From the NCBI GenBank assembly GCA_945872285.1, contig CAMBZR010000018.1, positions 1 through 46,547 of the forward strand: a DNA stretch of 46,547 nucleotides. Direction: 5' to 3'. Of this stretch, positions 29,477 to 37,513 are shown piece after piece; positions within the stretch are counted from its first letter, which is position 1, and each line of letters opens with the position of its first letter. The notes under the pieces were generated by a model that saw nothing but the letters and a program-made list of their open reading frames with translations, was not told where the DNA came from and did no database searches. Position numbers and translations under genes: made by a program. This DNA is from Bordetella parapertussis. GTDB lineage: Bacteria > Pseudomonadota > Gammaproteobacteria > Burkholderiales > Burkholderiaceae_B.

Positions 29477-29971
29477 TTACTTAGCCGCCGGAGCAGGTGC
29501 TGCGGGGACTGCAGGCACGGTTGCCCCGGGAACCAAGCCGGGGATCGCTGCAGCGGGCGCTGCAGGAACACCGGGCACACTAGAGGCACCTGGTACTGCA
29601 TTACCTGGTACTGCTGCGCCTGTTGCTGCGGGCGCACTGCTTGGCACACCAGGAACTGCAGACCCAGCAGGTGGTGCCACCGGCGCTGTCTGCGAAAAGT
29701 TTTGCATGATGCCCGTATCTTGCCCTTTGGTGCCACGGTTTGTGACATAGGCCAAGCCGATCGTCGAGATAAAAAACACGACCGCCGCCCATTTGGTTGC
29801 ACGCGACATAAAGTTTGCGGCGCCCGTGGCGCCAAACAGGCTACCGGCCGAGCCACTGCCAAAGGCTGAGCCCATATCGGCGCCTTTACCTTGTTGCAGC
29901 AGCACCAAAGAAATAATGGTTAGCGAAGACAGAATCTGCACAACCAACAAAAGAGTAAACATCGAGGACAT
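29477..29971 (-). CDS. secG: Preprotein translocase subunit SecG with long Pro/Ala/Gly tail
   Basis: Inner-membrane SecYEG partner that aids protein export. Residues 1-80 are the normal SecG: helix 1 TLLLVVQILSSLTIISLVLL, the conserved loop QQGKGADMGSAFGSGSAGSLFG and helix 2 WAAVVFFISTIGLAYV. From about residue 95 to 164 it has a low-complexity tail rich in Ala, Pro, Val and Gly with repeated VPG units, making the protein longer than the usual 75-110 residues. GGAG lies 7 bp before the ATG. It follows tpiA by 50 bp on the same strand, with tRNA-Leu downstream, the common Burkholderiales order. Confidence 0.93.
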   Translation of the reverse strand: MSSMFTLLLVVQILSSLTIISLVLLQQGKGADMGSAFGSGSAGSLFGATGAANFMSRATKWAAVVFFISTIGLAYVTNRGTKGQDTGIMQNFSQTAPVAPPAGSAVPGVPSSAPAATGAAVPGNAVPGASSVPGVPAAPAAAIPGLVPGATVPAVPAAPAPAAK

Positions 29972-30021
29972 TGAGACACTCCGAAAACTAAACGACCAAA
30001 TTCATCACCGCGATTGCTGCG

Positions 30022-30765
30022 TTACGCCGCAATCGCCAGAAAATCTTCAGCCACTAAAGATGCCCCACCGACTAACGCACCGTCGATATCTGACATCGCA
30101 AACAAACTGGCGGCATTCGCAGCTTTCACGCTGCCACCATACAAAATTTGAACTTGGCCTGCACCAATCGCCTGCAACCCGGCCCGAATCGCAGCGTGTA
30201 CCTCTTGCGCCTGCTCTGGCGATGCCGTGCGGCCCGTGCCAATTGCCCAAACGGGCTCGTAGGCGACAACCATTTTGTTGACCGCTGCAGTGCCTAACGC
30301 CAGCACTGGGGCTAACTGCCGCTGAATCACAGCGAACACTTGATTGGCGTCGCGCTCGGCAAGTGACTCGCCCACGCACACCACAGGTGTCAGACCAGAC
30401 GCTAATGCTGCCTTGGCTTTATCAGCCACTAGCTGATCAGACTCGCCATGCAGCGAGCGGCGTTCTGAGTGGCCCACCAAGGCATAGCGACAGGTAAAAT
30501 CTTTAAGCATTGCGCCAGACACTTCGCCGGTAAAAGCACCTTGAGCCTGCGCGCTGATATCTTGCGCACCCCAAGCCACGGCACAGCCTCTTAACGCCTC
30601 GCCAGTTTGTGCGAGATACGGAAACGGCACACAGACTGCCAATTGTGTACCCGCAGCAGCCGAAGCGGCGCCTGCGCGCAACCCAGCAAGCAGTTTGGCG
30701 TTATCAGCCAAATTGCCGTGCATTTTCCAGTTACCCATTACCAGGCGCGTACGAGACATCGTCAT
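30022..30765 (-). CDS. tpiA: Triosephosphate isomerase
   Basis: Glycolytic enzyme (247 residues) interconverting dihydroxyacetone phosphate and glyceraldehyde 3-phosphate. Catalytic residues are intact: Lys14 (MGNWKMHG), His99 (VGHSERRSLHG) and Glu170 (AYEPVWAIGTG); the phosphate loop ILYGGSVK is present. It starts at the first of two close ATGs, with AGGG 9 bp upstream. Probably co-transcribed with secG. Confidence 0.97.
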   Translation of the reverse strand: MTMSRTRLVMGNWKMHGNLADNAKLLAGLRAGAASAAAGTQLAVCVPFPYLAQTGEALRGCAVAWGAQDISAQAQGAFTGEVSGAMLKDFTCRYALVGHSERRSLHGESDQLVADKAKAALASGLTPVVCVGESLAERDANQVFAVIQRQLAPVLALGTAAVNKMVVAYEPVWAIGTGRTASPEQAQEVHAAIRAGLQAIGAGQVQILYGGSVKAANAASLFAMSDIDGALVGGASLVAEDFLAIAA

Positions 30766-30904
30766 AGGATACAGCCCTGCTGTGTAAACAAAACCAGCGA
30801 CATAAAGTCGGGATAGCCCAAGATTGTATCCTGTCGTACCGTATTGCGGGAAGTCTTAACCAAATGAGCGGGCAGGATGTCCGCGCGCTCCGTTGAGTCA
30901 TAGT

Positions 30905-30956
30905 CAGGATGACGTTTGCCCGTTTCCAGGATGACGTTAACCAATTGTCAGGATGA
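30905..30956. repeat. Three copies of a short box at exact 22-bp period
   Basis: CAGGATGA occurs at 30905-30912, 30927-30934 and 30949-30956, each 22 bp apart; in two copies it extends to CAGGATGACGTT. The third copy lies in the last codons of the quinone oxidoreductase gene and the other two in the gap before tpiA. The period equals about two helical turns. The copies are too few and too short for a CRISPR array. Confidence 0.7.
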
Positions 30957-31917
30957 TTTTGCCGATTTGTTCGCCGGCTTCCATCATGGCGTGACCTTGG
31001 GCGGCCTGCTCAAGGGGCAAAGTCTTAAAAATCACAGGCTTAATCTTGCCTGCACTCAGTAGCGGCCAGACGTGTTGCTGCAACGCACGGGCAATCTCGG
31101 CCTTAAACGCCACAGGGCGCGGACGTAGAGTCGAACCGGTAATCGTCAGACGTCGGCGCATCAGTTCGGCCGAGTTGAAGGTTGATTTGCCGCCCCCAAG
31201 CGTTGCAATCAAGACGATACGCCCATCATCCGCCAGGCACTTAAGTTCGCGGCCGATATAGTCGCCTGCGACCATATCTAAAATGACATTGACGCCTTTC
31301 TTTTGGGTCAAGGCGTTCACCTCTTCAACAAAATCCTGAGTCTTGTAGTTAATGCCCTTGACCGCGCCCAAGGCCTCAACGGCACGCGCACGCTCGTCGC
31401 TACCCACAGTGGCGTAGACGGCATGACCTAACGCGCTGGCCAACTGCACTGCGGTGGTACCAATGCCGCTTGCGCCGCCATGCACCAACAAACTTTCACC
31501 AGCCGCGAGCTGCCCGCGATCAAACACGTTGCTCCAAACTGTGAAATAGGTTTCAGGCAACCCTGCCGCCTCAATCAACGACAAGCCCTTGGGTATCGGC
31601 AAACACTGCTCGATGGGTGCGGCGCAATACTCGGCATAGCCACCACCTGCCACCAAGGCACAGACCTTGTCACCGATTTTGAAGCCGCTATTGCCGACGT
31701 CGCCGCTGATGATTTCGCCGGCCACTTCAAGCCCCGGCAAATCAGTGGTGCCCGGAGGCGGCGCATATTGACCGAGGCGTTGAAAGACGTCGGGGCGGTT
31801 AATGCCCGCAGCCTCAACTTTGATCAATACCTCGCCGCGCCCGGCTTCTGGAATGGGTCGAGTGGTAGGCACTAGCACTTCAGGGCCACCCGGAGTCGTA
31901 ATTTCTATTGCACGCAT
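30937..31917 (-). CDS. NAD(P)H quinone oxidoreductase, zinc-free MDR family
   Basis: Soluble medium-chain oxidoreductase of 326 residues, of the quinone oxidoreductase / PIG3-like type. The N-terminal GroES-like domain has GINRPDVFQRLGQYAPPPG and LPGLEVAGEI; the Rossmann NADPH site reads LLVHGGASGIGTTAVQLA; the C-terminal part has GSTLRPRPVAFKAEIA. Zinc ligands are absent, which fits the quinone-reducing branch. GAGG lies 8 bp before the ATG. It lies upstream of tpiA with 171 bp between, so it may or may not share its transcript. The physiological substrate is not known. Confidence 0.88.
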   Translation of the reverse strand: MRAIEITTPGGPEVLVPTTRPIPEAGRGEVLIKVEAAGINRPDVFQRLGQYAPPPGTTDLPGLEVAGEIISGDVGNSGFKIGDKVCALVAGGGYAEYCAAPIEQCLPIPKGLSLIEAAGLPETYFTVWSNVFDRGQLAAGESLLVHGGASGIGTTAVQLASALGHAVYATVGSDERARAVEALGAVKGINYKTQDFVEEVNALTQKKGVNVILDMVAGDYIGRELKCLADDGRIVLIATLGGGKSTFNSAELMRRRLTITGSTLRPRPVAFKAEIARALQQHVWPLLSAGKIKPVIFKTLPLEQAAQGHAMMEAGEQIGKIILTIG

Positions 31918-31974
31918 GTTGGTCGCCTCAAAACATTTATTGGAAATCGTTTATTATGCATCCCTTCAAGAAAA

Positions 31975-32064
31975 GGAAGCGTGGCCGAGCGGTTTAAGGC
32001 ACCGGTCTTGAAAACCGGCGAGGGTTCACGCCCTCCGTGAGTTCGAATCTCACCGCTTCCGCCA
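31975..32064 (+). tRNA. tRNA-Ser (anticodon UGA)
   Basis: Class II tRNA with acceptor stem GGAAGCG/CGCTTCC, discriminator G and encoded CCA. The D arm begins TGGCCGAGCGGTTTAAGGC, the anticodon stem CCGGT/ACCGG carries the loop CTTGAAA giving TGA, a long GC-rich variable arm (GAGGGTTCACGCCCTC) follows, and the T arm has GTTCGAATC. A TATTAT at 31952-31957 is a fair -10 box. Confidence 0.96.
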
Positions 32065-32065
32065 G

Positions 32066-32088
32066 AACTCCGTCTCACGGGGTTTTTT
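32066..32088 (+). terminator. Terminator after tRNA-Ser
   Basis: AACTCCGT pairs with ACGGGGTT (one G-U pair) around a CTC loop and continues into a T run. It begins two bases after the CCA end and lies just before the end of the convergent DUF3482 gene. Confidence 0.8.
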
Positions 32089-32101
32089 AGACCAACGCCA
32101 T

Positions 32102-33475
32102 TCATCCAAGCTCAACGAGCGCAAGAATCGCCTTCTGCCGTGCTGAACTATCTTGAAAACGATCGCCAACCGCCGACCACTCGGGGTGTGCGCGTGCATT
32201 GGCTAAGGGCCTTGGTATTGCGGTCAAAGCACTTGTTATCGCAGCCGTTTTTTCTGCCACGTCAATTTTTGCAACCGAGGCATGGCCACGGCGTTCGAGC
32301 GCTTCGAGCAATTGCCCTTGGCGCAACCTGACAAACTGTAGAATTTCGTCGGCCACAGTCAATTCACGAAAGCCTCGGATATGGCTCAACATGCGTGTGC
32401 TAAATCTACCTACGCCCAAGGCTGCGCCGCCTGCCACCGCGCCGATTAGCATGCCAGTCCCCAAGGTTAGGCCAGCGCTTAAAACATCAGCTACGGCACC
32501 AGCAATCAGCCCTGCACCGACCCCTCCCCCTGTGTGTGCGGCAATATCCTTGAGAGCCTCTGGATTAAACACGTCAACGCTCAAGCCACCTTCCGTCAGC
32601 GGTAACGGATGCGCAAGATAATCATCCTCTCTAAATTGAAACAGTAATAGCAGCGCTTGTACACAAGCCTGTTCCCGCTGCCTGACGACTGCCTGCTGTA
32701 AAACAATCGCCTGCTCGAGCAGTTCGGGCACTGTACTTGAGGGCGTACGTAAGGCCGCAAGGTCGATGAGCAGCCCCGCAATCAGCGTCAGGCCCGCAGC
32801 GCGACGTGCGACTTTCTGATTTGCGGATTGCAGCTGCAGTCCAGACAAGATCGATTGATGCGAGGGCAAAACAATCGAGAGCGTTCGATAGAGCGTTTCT
32901 TCACCATCAAGCGGTGGGCTCACGCTGTCAAATTCTACACAGGTGTGTAACCCCAAGCGCGATAGTGTGTCACGCCACTGCGCAACACGCGACGCCGAGC
33001 TTGCAACAAAGTTTAAGATGGGCAGCAAGGGGCGGCCACAACTGGCAAGAATCACGAGCTCGTCTTTATGTTTTGCGAGCACTGGTTCGCGTACATCAAT
33101 GACATACAGTCCCGCCTGACATTCGAGCAGCTTTCTCAGCACGCGTGCCTCTTGCTCAAAGCGCCCAGACGCTTCGGGGCCTTGTAAAAACAATCTAAGC
33201 CGCTCTGGGCCATCGAGTCGATCGCCCGGGCGCGAGAGCTGCTCAAGGTAGTCGAGCAAGCCCATGCTGTCTTCAATACCGGGGGTATCAAACAACATCA
33301 TCACAGGGGTGCCCTCTAGCTTGACTTGCGCGCCCTGCACCCGTTTGGTTGTGCCTGGTGCATCGGCAACTTCTCCAAAATTGACGTCGCGAGTAAGCGT
33401 ACGTAGCAACGATGTTTTACCTGTGTTGGTATGCCCCACGACAGTAATCTGCACAGCGCCTAAGCGATTAGTCAT
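32102..33475 (-). CDS. DUF3482-containing Era-like GTPase
   Basis: P-loop GTPase of 457 residues, function unknown. The N-terminal G domain has G1 GHTNTGKT (14-21), a G2 Thr near 42 and G3 DTPG (63-66); the expected G4 NKxD is replaced by NFVAS near residue 157, as I recall for this family. The C-terminal DUF3482 region holds a glycine-rich hydrophobic stretch (GAGLIAGAVADVLSAG and GTGMLIGAVAGGAALGVG) that could dip into the membrane. The ATG at 33475 overlaps the stop of the upstream DUF2868 gene by 8 bp, showing translational coupling. A longer frame to 33508 is less likely. Confidence 0.85.
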   Translation of the reverse strand: MTNRLGAVQITVVGHTNTGKTSLLRTLTRDVNFGEVADAPGTTKRVQGAQVKLEGTPVMMLFDTPGIEDSMGLLDYLEQLSRPGDRLDGPERLRLFLQGPEASGRFEQEARVLRKLLECQAGLYVIDVREPVLAKHKDELVILASCGRPLLPILNFVASSASRVAQWRDTLSRLGLHTCVEFDSVSPPLDGEETLYRTLSIVLPSHQSILSGLQLQSANQKVARRAAGLTLIAGLLIDLAALRTPSSTVPELLEQAIVLQQAVVRQREQACVQALLLLFQFREDDYLAHPLPLTEGGLSVDVFNPEALKDIAAHTGGGVGAGLIAGAVADVLSAGLTLGTGMLIGAVAGGAALGVGRFSTRMLSHIRGFRELTVADEILQFVRLRQGQLLEALERRGHASVAKIDVAEKTAAITSALTAIPRPLANARAHPEWSAVGDRFQDSSARQKAILALVELG

Positions 33476-34868
33476 CTGAGCGCCCCAACCAGTCTGAAAC
33501 GGGGGCAAGCATGGGGGTGACTAATACATCGACCTTGGTCGCGGCATGTAGTTGATTTTTCCAAACTGGGATACGCCCGTCGGCTCCGTTAGGTCCATCG
33601 GCGCCGTCAGGTCCCTCGGCTCGGTCAGCGGGTTGTAGCCAGACGAGAGTCTTGCTGGCATAGGACGATAGTTCGGCAATCAAACGCAGAGTCCCCCGAT
33701 CTGGCGTCTGCCGGGCATCGCAGGCGATCACCAAGCGCCGGGGGTTGAGCTGCGCCACATGACCCAGAGCCATGTTTCGGGTGTCGCGCGAGTCAATCAT
33801 GACGGTATGCACAATGGCGCCACCTAGCCCCAAGGGTGGCCACGCACTTTCTAGTTCAATACCAGTCATCATGGCAGGCGTTGTGCTGTTGGCCTCTTTG
33901 CGAGAAGGTGGGTAGGCAGGCTTGACCGTAGGCGGCGGCAGCCCTTCAGGTGATAAAGCGGCAGGCTGCATTTTTGTAAGCAAGGCCTGATAGTAGGGCG
34001 ACTTCAATTGTGGTTGAGTGTGCGGCCAAGCGCGCGCCACCATCGCCAGGCTTGCGAGCAGTAACAAGGCTCTCGGCAAGACTCCGTAGCAGGCCACAGC
34101 ACCCATGAGCCAACTCGCCCAGAGCGTCTGCGCCCGCATTGAGTTTGTGGATAAATGACCGCTTGCCCGTACCATTTCACTATCCGGGATCGCCACCCCA
34201 AACCACTGCGGCACAGCGCCTAAGAAGTGGGTCAGGGCGACAAAGCTGTCGGCCGATAAGAGCGTGGTCTCCCAAGCAAAACTAAAGTGTCGCATCGACA
34301 GCATAAAGAACAGCACCGCAAGCATTGCCAGGCTCGCCACGAGCCACGAGGCATGCGTCACGCTGCTGAGTACCCAGCGCAGGCCACCCGCTTGCTGCCA
34401 GATCGACCACCAGGCTTGCCCGGCCAGAGCAACCTCAGGCCCGGTTGCAAGTTTGCGAACCAACCATTGCCAACTCTGTGCAAGCCAACCGCCAGAGCCC
34501 GCCCCGATTAGCAAAGTGAATAGCCATAGCACCAGACTAAAGAGATTGACGCCGAGCAACACAACGAGCGCCGACACCACATTGACCGACTGAGACCCGG
34601 TACCCAGCGCCGCTGAAACTGCGCTACCACCCACCAGTACGGCGATCGCCAACAAAACAATGAGGGCAACCCAAAGTCCGGACTGAACGCGCCCAAGCGC
34701 CAGCGAGACTCCAGTCGTCTCTCCAAGCAGATTGGCGCGCGCAGCGATTTGCCGCATTGCAGTGGGTTCGTGCGCCGCCCGCAAACAGGCAGCCCGATCG
34801 TCGAGCTGCCCCCATTGCGTCTCTTTCAAACGGAGCGCCTCACACAGCCAAGAGTCTCTCAAGACCAT
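33468..34868 (-). CDS. DUF2868 membrane protein
   Basis: Membrane protein of about 466 residues, function unknown. After an N-terminal soluble segment (WLCEALRLKETQWGQLDD) come hydrophobic segments near residues 65-85 and 97-120, two more around 175-200, and one near 285-305, then a hydrophilic C-terminal domain. The chosen ATG at 34868 fits where the family similarity starts; 34907 is an alternative, while the frame up to 35150 would overlap mntA and is unsupported. The C-terminal Gly/Asp/Pro/Ala run (DGADGPNGADG) is a local oddity. It is always followed, as here, by the DUF3482 GTPase in the Burkholderiales I know of. Confidence 0.8.
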   Translation of the reverse strand: MVLRDSWLCEALRLKETQWGQLDDRAACLRAAHEPTAMRQIAARANLLGETTGVSLALGRVQSGLWVALIVLLAIAVLVGGSAVSAALGTGSQSVNVVSALVVLLGVNLFSLVLWLFTLLIGAGSGGWLAQSWQWLVRKLATGPEVALAGQAWWSIWQQAGGLRWVLSSVTHASWLVASLAMLAVLFFMLSMRHFSFAWETTLLSADSFVALTHFLGAVPQWFGVAIPDSEMVRASGHLSTNSMRAQTLWASWLMGAVACYGVLPRALLLLASLAMVARAWPHTQPQLKSPYYQALLTKMQPAALSPEGLPPPTVKPAYPPSRKEANSTTPAMMTGIELESAWPPLGLGGAIVHTVMIDSRDTRNMALGHVAQLNPRRLVIACDARQTPDRGTLRLIAELSSYASKTLVWLQPADRAEGPDGADGPNGADGRIPVWKNQLHAATKVDVLVTPMLAPVSDWLGRSDD

Positions 34869-35127
34869 AATGTTCTGTATTAATGTTGGATGCCTGGGGT
34901 CGGGCATCAGGCTCGGCTTGCGAATGACGACGCGTGGCCTGAGCGAAATGCCGACACCCGCTGCCCGTTGCGCTGATTGTAGGGGCGTTTGGGCAGATGA
35001 GCACAATGGCTTGGATCGCACCAAGCCATCGCAGGATGAACCGCCAATGCTATGGTAGAGTCTGCCAAAGTGCCAGCGCCTAGTTGCTGAGCCAGTTAGT
35101 TGTTTACTGTCACTGCACCAGACCTCT

Positions 35128-35550
35128 ATGCATTCACGACTGATGACCATGCTAGCGCCAGACGGGCCCCTCCTAGCCTCAGTGCTGGCAAAGATACCAA
35201 ATCTAATGGCTCTCTATGTCTTTGGGAGCCAAGCCCAAGGCTCGCCCCGACCAGATAGCGACCTTGACTTGGCGGTACTGGCGCCTGGCTACATTGACCC
35301 TGCCCTGCTGTGGTCGCTATCAAACGAGATCGCAAACTTGGTCAATGGCGAAGTCGATCTACTCGATTTGCGCGCAGCTTCAACCGTCATGCAGTATCAA
35401 GTCATTTCAACCGGCAAAACGGTATGGGATATCGGTTTGCAGGCGCACTTATTTGAAGTCTTCGTTTTAAGCGAAAAGCTAGCGCTTGACGAGGCGCGCG
35501 AACCACTGCTTAGAACCATCACCCGCGAAGGACACGTCTATGCGCGATGA
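35128..35550 (+). CDS. mntA: MntA-type nucleotidyltransferase antitoxin
   Basis: Minimal nucleotidyltransferase of 140 residues. The signature GSX10DXD is exact: Gly33-Ser34, ten residues, Asp45-Leu-Asp47, and a further acidic cluster VDLLD follows near 76-80. In characterised MntA/HepT pairs the MNT protein transfers AMP residues to a Tyr of the HEPN toxin and so neutralises it. It overlaps the hepT start by 11 bp. ATGs at 35143 and 35149 are alternative starts. Here the antitoxin gene is first, the reverse of the Shewanella order. Confidence 0.85.
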   Translation: MHSRLMTMLAPDGPLLASVLAKIPNLMALYVFGSQAQGSPRPDSDLDLAVLAPGYIDPALLWSLSNEIANLVNGEVDLLDLRAASTVMQYQVISTGKTVWDIGLQAHLFEVFVLSEKLALDEAREPLLRTITREGHVYAR

Positions 35551-35959
35551 CGTCTTAATCAACAAAGCCGCAACGATTGAACGATGCGTGGCTCGTGCGC
35601 GTCAAGAGTTCGATCACGATCCAACGACGTTCGAAACCAACTTTTCAAGACAAGATGCCGCCGTCATGAATATTCAGCGCGCCTGCGAGGCGGCGCTGGA
35701 TATGGGCAATCACGTCATCCGCCGCGACCGTCTTGGCCTTCCTCAAAGCGCACGCGACGTCTTCGAAATCTTGGCGCAGGCAAAGTGGATTGACCAAACC
35801 CTTGCCGACTCACTGAAGCGCATGGTTGGTTTTAGAAATATTGCCGTACATGACTACCAAAAATTACTCTTACCGATTACGGTGAAGGTGATTACCGAGC
35901 ATTTGATAGAATTTCTTCAGTACTCTGAGCAGATGCTCAAACACGACCCTTCGTTCTAG
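35540..35959 (+). CDS. hepT: HepT-type HEPN toxin (DUF86)
   Basis: Helical HEPN-fold RNase toxin of 139 residues. The catalytic motif RX4HXY is intact: Arg99, His104 and Tyr106 in RNIAVHDY; the Tyr is the residue adenylylated by the MNT partner in studied systems. The long N-terminal helix (RCVARARQEF) and IQRACEAALDMGNHVI are typical. The ATG at 35540 lies within the last codons of mntA, so translation is coupled. The intact motif suggests an active toxin that needs its partner. Confidence 0.87.
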   Translation: MRDDVLINKAATIERCVARARQEFDHDPTTFETNFSRQDAAVMNIQRACEAALDMGNHVIRRDRLGLPQSARDVFEILAQAKWIDQTLADSLKRMVGFRNIAVHDYQKLLLPITVKVITEHLIEFLQYSEQMLKHDPSF

Positions 35960-36027
35960 ATTTTTGTATTGCCGCCGTCAACATCAACCATGTCACTCTC
36001 GTCCCTCCACTTTAAAAGGACCATGTC

Positions 36028-37017
36028 ATGCAATTACCTTCACACAAGCTAGCGACTCTACTTACAGCCCTCGGTCTCGCACTAACTGCTGCACCCGCCG
36101 CGCAGGCGGTTGATATCAAGCTAGGTCACGTGCTTGCTGCAAGCCACAGCTGGCATAAGGCTGCAGAAGGCTTCGCGGCCGAGGTCAAAGACAAGACTGC
36201 TGGGCGTGTGAATTTCATCTTATTTCCAAGCAGCCAGCTCGGCAATGAGAAGACCATGGTTGAAGGCATGCAAATTGGCAGCCAAGGTGCCGCAATCATC
36301 GGCTCTGGTTCGTTGCAGCCCGTAGACGCGCGTTTCGGCGTGGTCGAACTGCCCTATTCCTGGAACACTGCGGCTCAGGCTTACAAAGCCTACGATGGTG
36401 AACTGGGCGCGGCCCTCGAAAAGATCGGTGACGCCAAGGGTCTAGTGCTGCTGTCTTGGTGGGAGAACGGCTATCGCCACATTACTAATACCCGCGGTCC
36501 AATCAACGCGCCCGCTGATTTAAAAGGCTTAAAAACGCGCGTCACGCCCGACAAGATGCGACTAGACACCTTTATTGCGCTCGGCGCGAATCCCGCCCCG
36601 CTTGCGTTTGGTGAGCTCTACTCGGCGCTGCAACAAAAGGTGTTCGATGCCCAAGAAAACCCTCTCTCGATCATCTACACCTCATCCTTCTTTGAAGTCC
36701 AAAAGTACCTTTCGCTGACCGGCCATGTCTGGAGCCCTGCAAGCCTTGTGATCTCTAAGGCCACCTGGGGCCGACTCTCTGCCGATGATCGCAAAGTGGT
36801 GAAAGCCGCAGCCGACCACTGGCGGGATCAGCAACGTCGCATGATCGCTGAAAGCGACGCCCAATTCATCGCCCAATTAAAAGAAAAAGGCATGCAGATC
36901 AACGAAGTGAATAAGGCCCCGTTCGCCGCAGCGGTTGCCCCGATCTGGAAAACCTACGAAGTCACTTACGGCCCTGAACTGATGGGTTTACTTAAGAAGT
37001 ACCGCGAGGCGAATTAA
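36028..37017 (+). CDS. TRAP transporter substrate-binding protein (DctP family)
   Basis: Periplasmic binding protein of 329 residues. The signal peptide ends at AAQA, and the mature part starts VDIKLGHVLAASHSWHKAAEGF. FPSSQLGNEKTMVEGMQIG and the carboxylate-clamp stretch LKGLKTRVTPDKMRLDTF (the conserved Arg) are typical, as is FDAQENPLSIIYTSSF. It captures an organic acid for the DctQM permease encoded next. AAGGA lies upstream of the ATG. The C4-dicarboxylate family name does not fix the substrate. The stop shares a base with the dctQ start (TAATG). Confidence 0.93.
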   Translation: MQLPSHKLATLLTALGLALTAAPAAQAVDIKLGHVLAASHSWHKAAEGFAAEVKDKTAGRVNFILFPSSQLGNEKTMVEGMQIGSQGAAIIGSGSLQPVDARFGVVELPYSWNTAAQAYKAYDGELGAALEKIGDAKGLVLLSWWENGYRHITNTRGPINAPADLKGLKTRVTPDKMRLDTFIALGANPAPLAFGELYSALQQKVFDAQENPLSIIYTSSFFEVQKYLSLTGHVWSPASLVISKATWGRLSADDRKVVKAAADHWRDQQRRMIAESDAQFIAQLKEKGMQINEVNKAPFAAAVAPIWKTYEVTYGPELMGLLKKYREAN

Positions 37018-37511
37018 TGCTGACTCGCATTTCATACCACCTCTCAGCCTTCAGCAAAGTGTTCGTTGGGGTGGCTTGTGCCGTGCTAGCGGTGTTAGTC
37101 ACCATCGTCGTGTTCCAGCGCTTCATCACTCACACTACGCCGCGCTGGGCTGAAGAACTGCCAAGGCTGGTGTTGGTGTGGTGTGCTTTTATCGGCGGAG
37201 TGGCCTGCAGTCGTGACCGCAGCCATCTCATGGCAGGCCTGCTGCCTTTTATGGTCAAGAGCCCGCGCATACTTGCGGCAGTCGATCGTATCAACCACGC
37301 TTTGACCACAATCGGGCTAATCATTTTGGGCTGGGCTGGCTGGCACCTTGCTCAGATGACCATGGGTCAGATGTTACCTGCCACTGAAGTGTCAGCAGGC
37401 GTCGTCTACCTGGCCTTACCGGTTGCCTGCGCGATCACAGCCGTGGTGCACATCGCGCAGTTTTTTGAGCCTTGGCCGCCGACCCACGTCGAAGAATTTT
37501 CTCAGGATTAA
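37017..37511 (+). CDS. TRAP transporter small membrane subunit (DctQ)
   Basis: Four-helix membrane protein of 164 residues. The DctQ signature is RWAEELPRLVLVWCAFIGGVACSRDRSHL, quoted here in part as EELPRLVLVWCAFIG, followed by helices at about 90-115 and 123-145. It couples the binding protein to the large DctM subunit. It begins on the last base of dctP and ends 2 bp before dctM. Confidence 0.92.
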   Translation: MLTRISYHLSAFSKVFVGVACAVLAVLVTIVVFQRFITHTTPRWAEELPRLVLVWCAFIGGVACSRDRSHLMAGLLPFMVKSPRILAAVDRINHALTTIGLIILGWAGWHLAQMTMGQMLPATEVSAGVVYLALPVACAITAVVHIAQFFEPWPPTHVEEFSQD

Positions 37512-37513
37512 GC

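Noticed and set aside
29404..29869. Long frames on both strands overlapping secG
   Set aside because: They arise from the G/C-rich low-complexity tail of secG and have Cys/Arg-rich compositions typical of shadow frames.
30762..30944. Minus-strand frame of 60 codons before tpiA
   Set aside because: It lies in the qor-tpiA gap, overlaps the 22-bp repeats and the qor end, has no family features, and its apparent likeness to the qor C-terminus comes from the repeat.
30905..30956. CRISPR-like array
   Set aside because: Units of about 8-12 bp at 22-bp period with only three copies do not fit repeat-spacer structure, and no cas gene is near.
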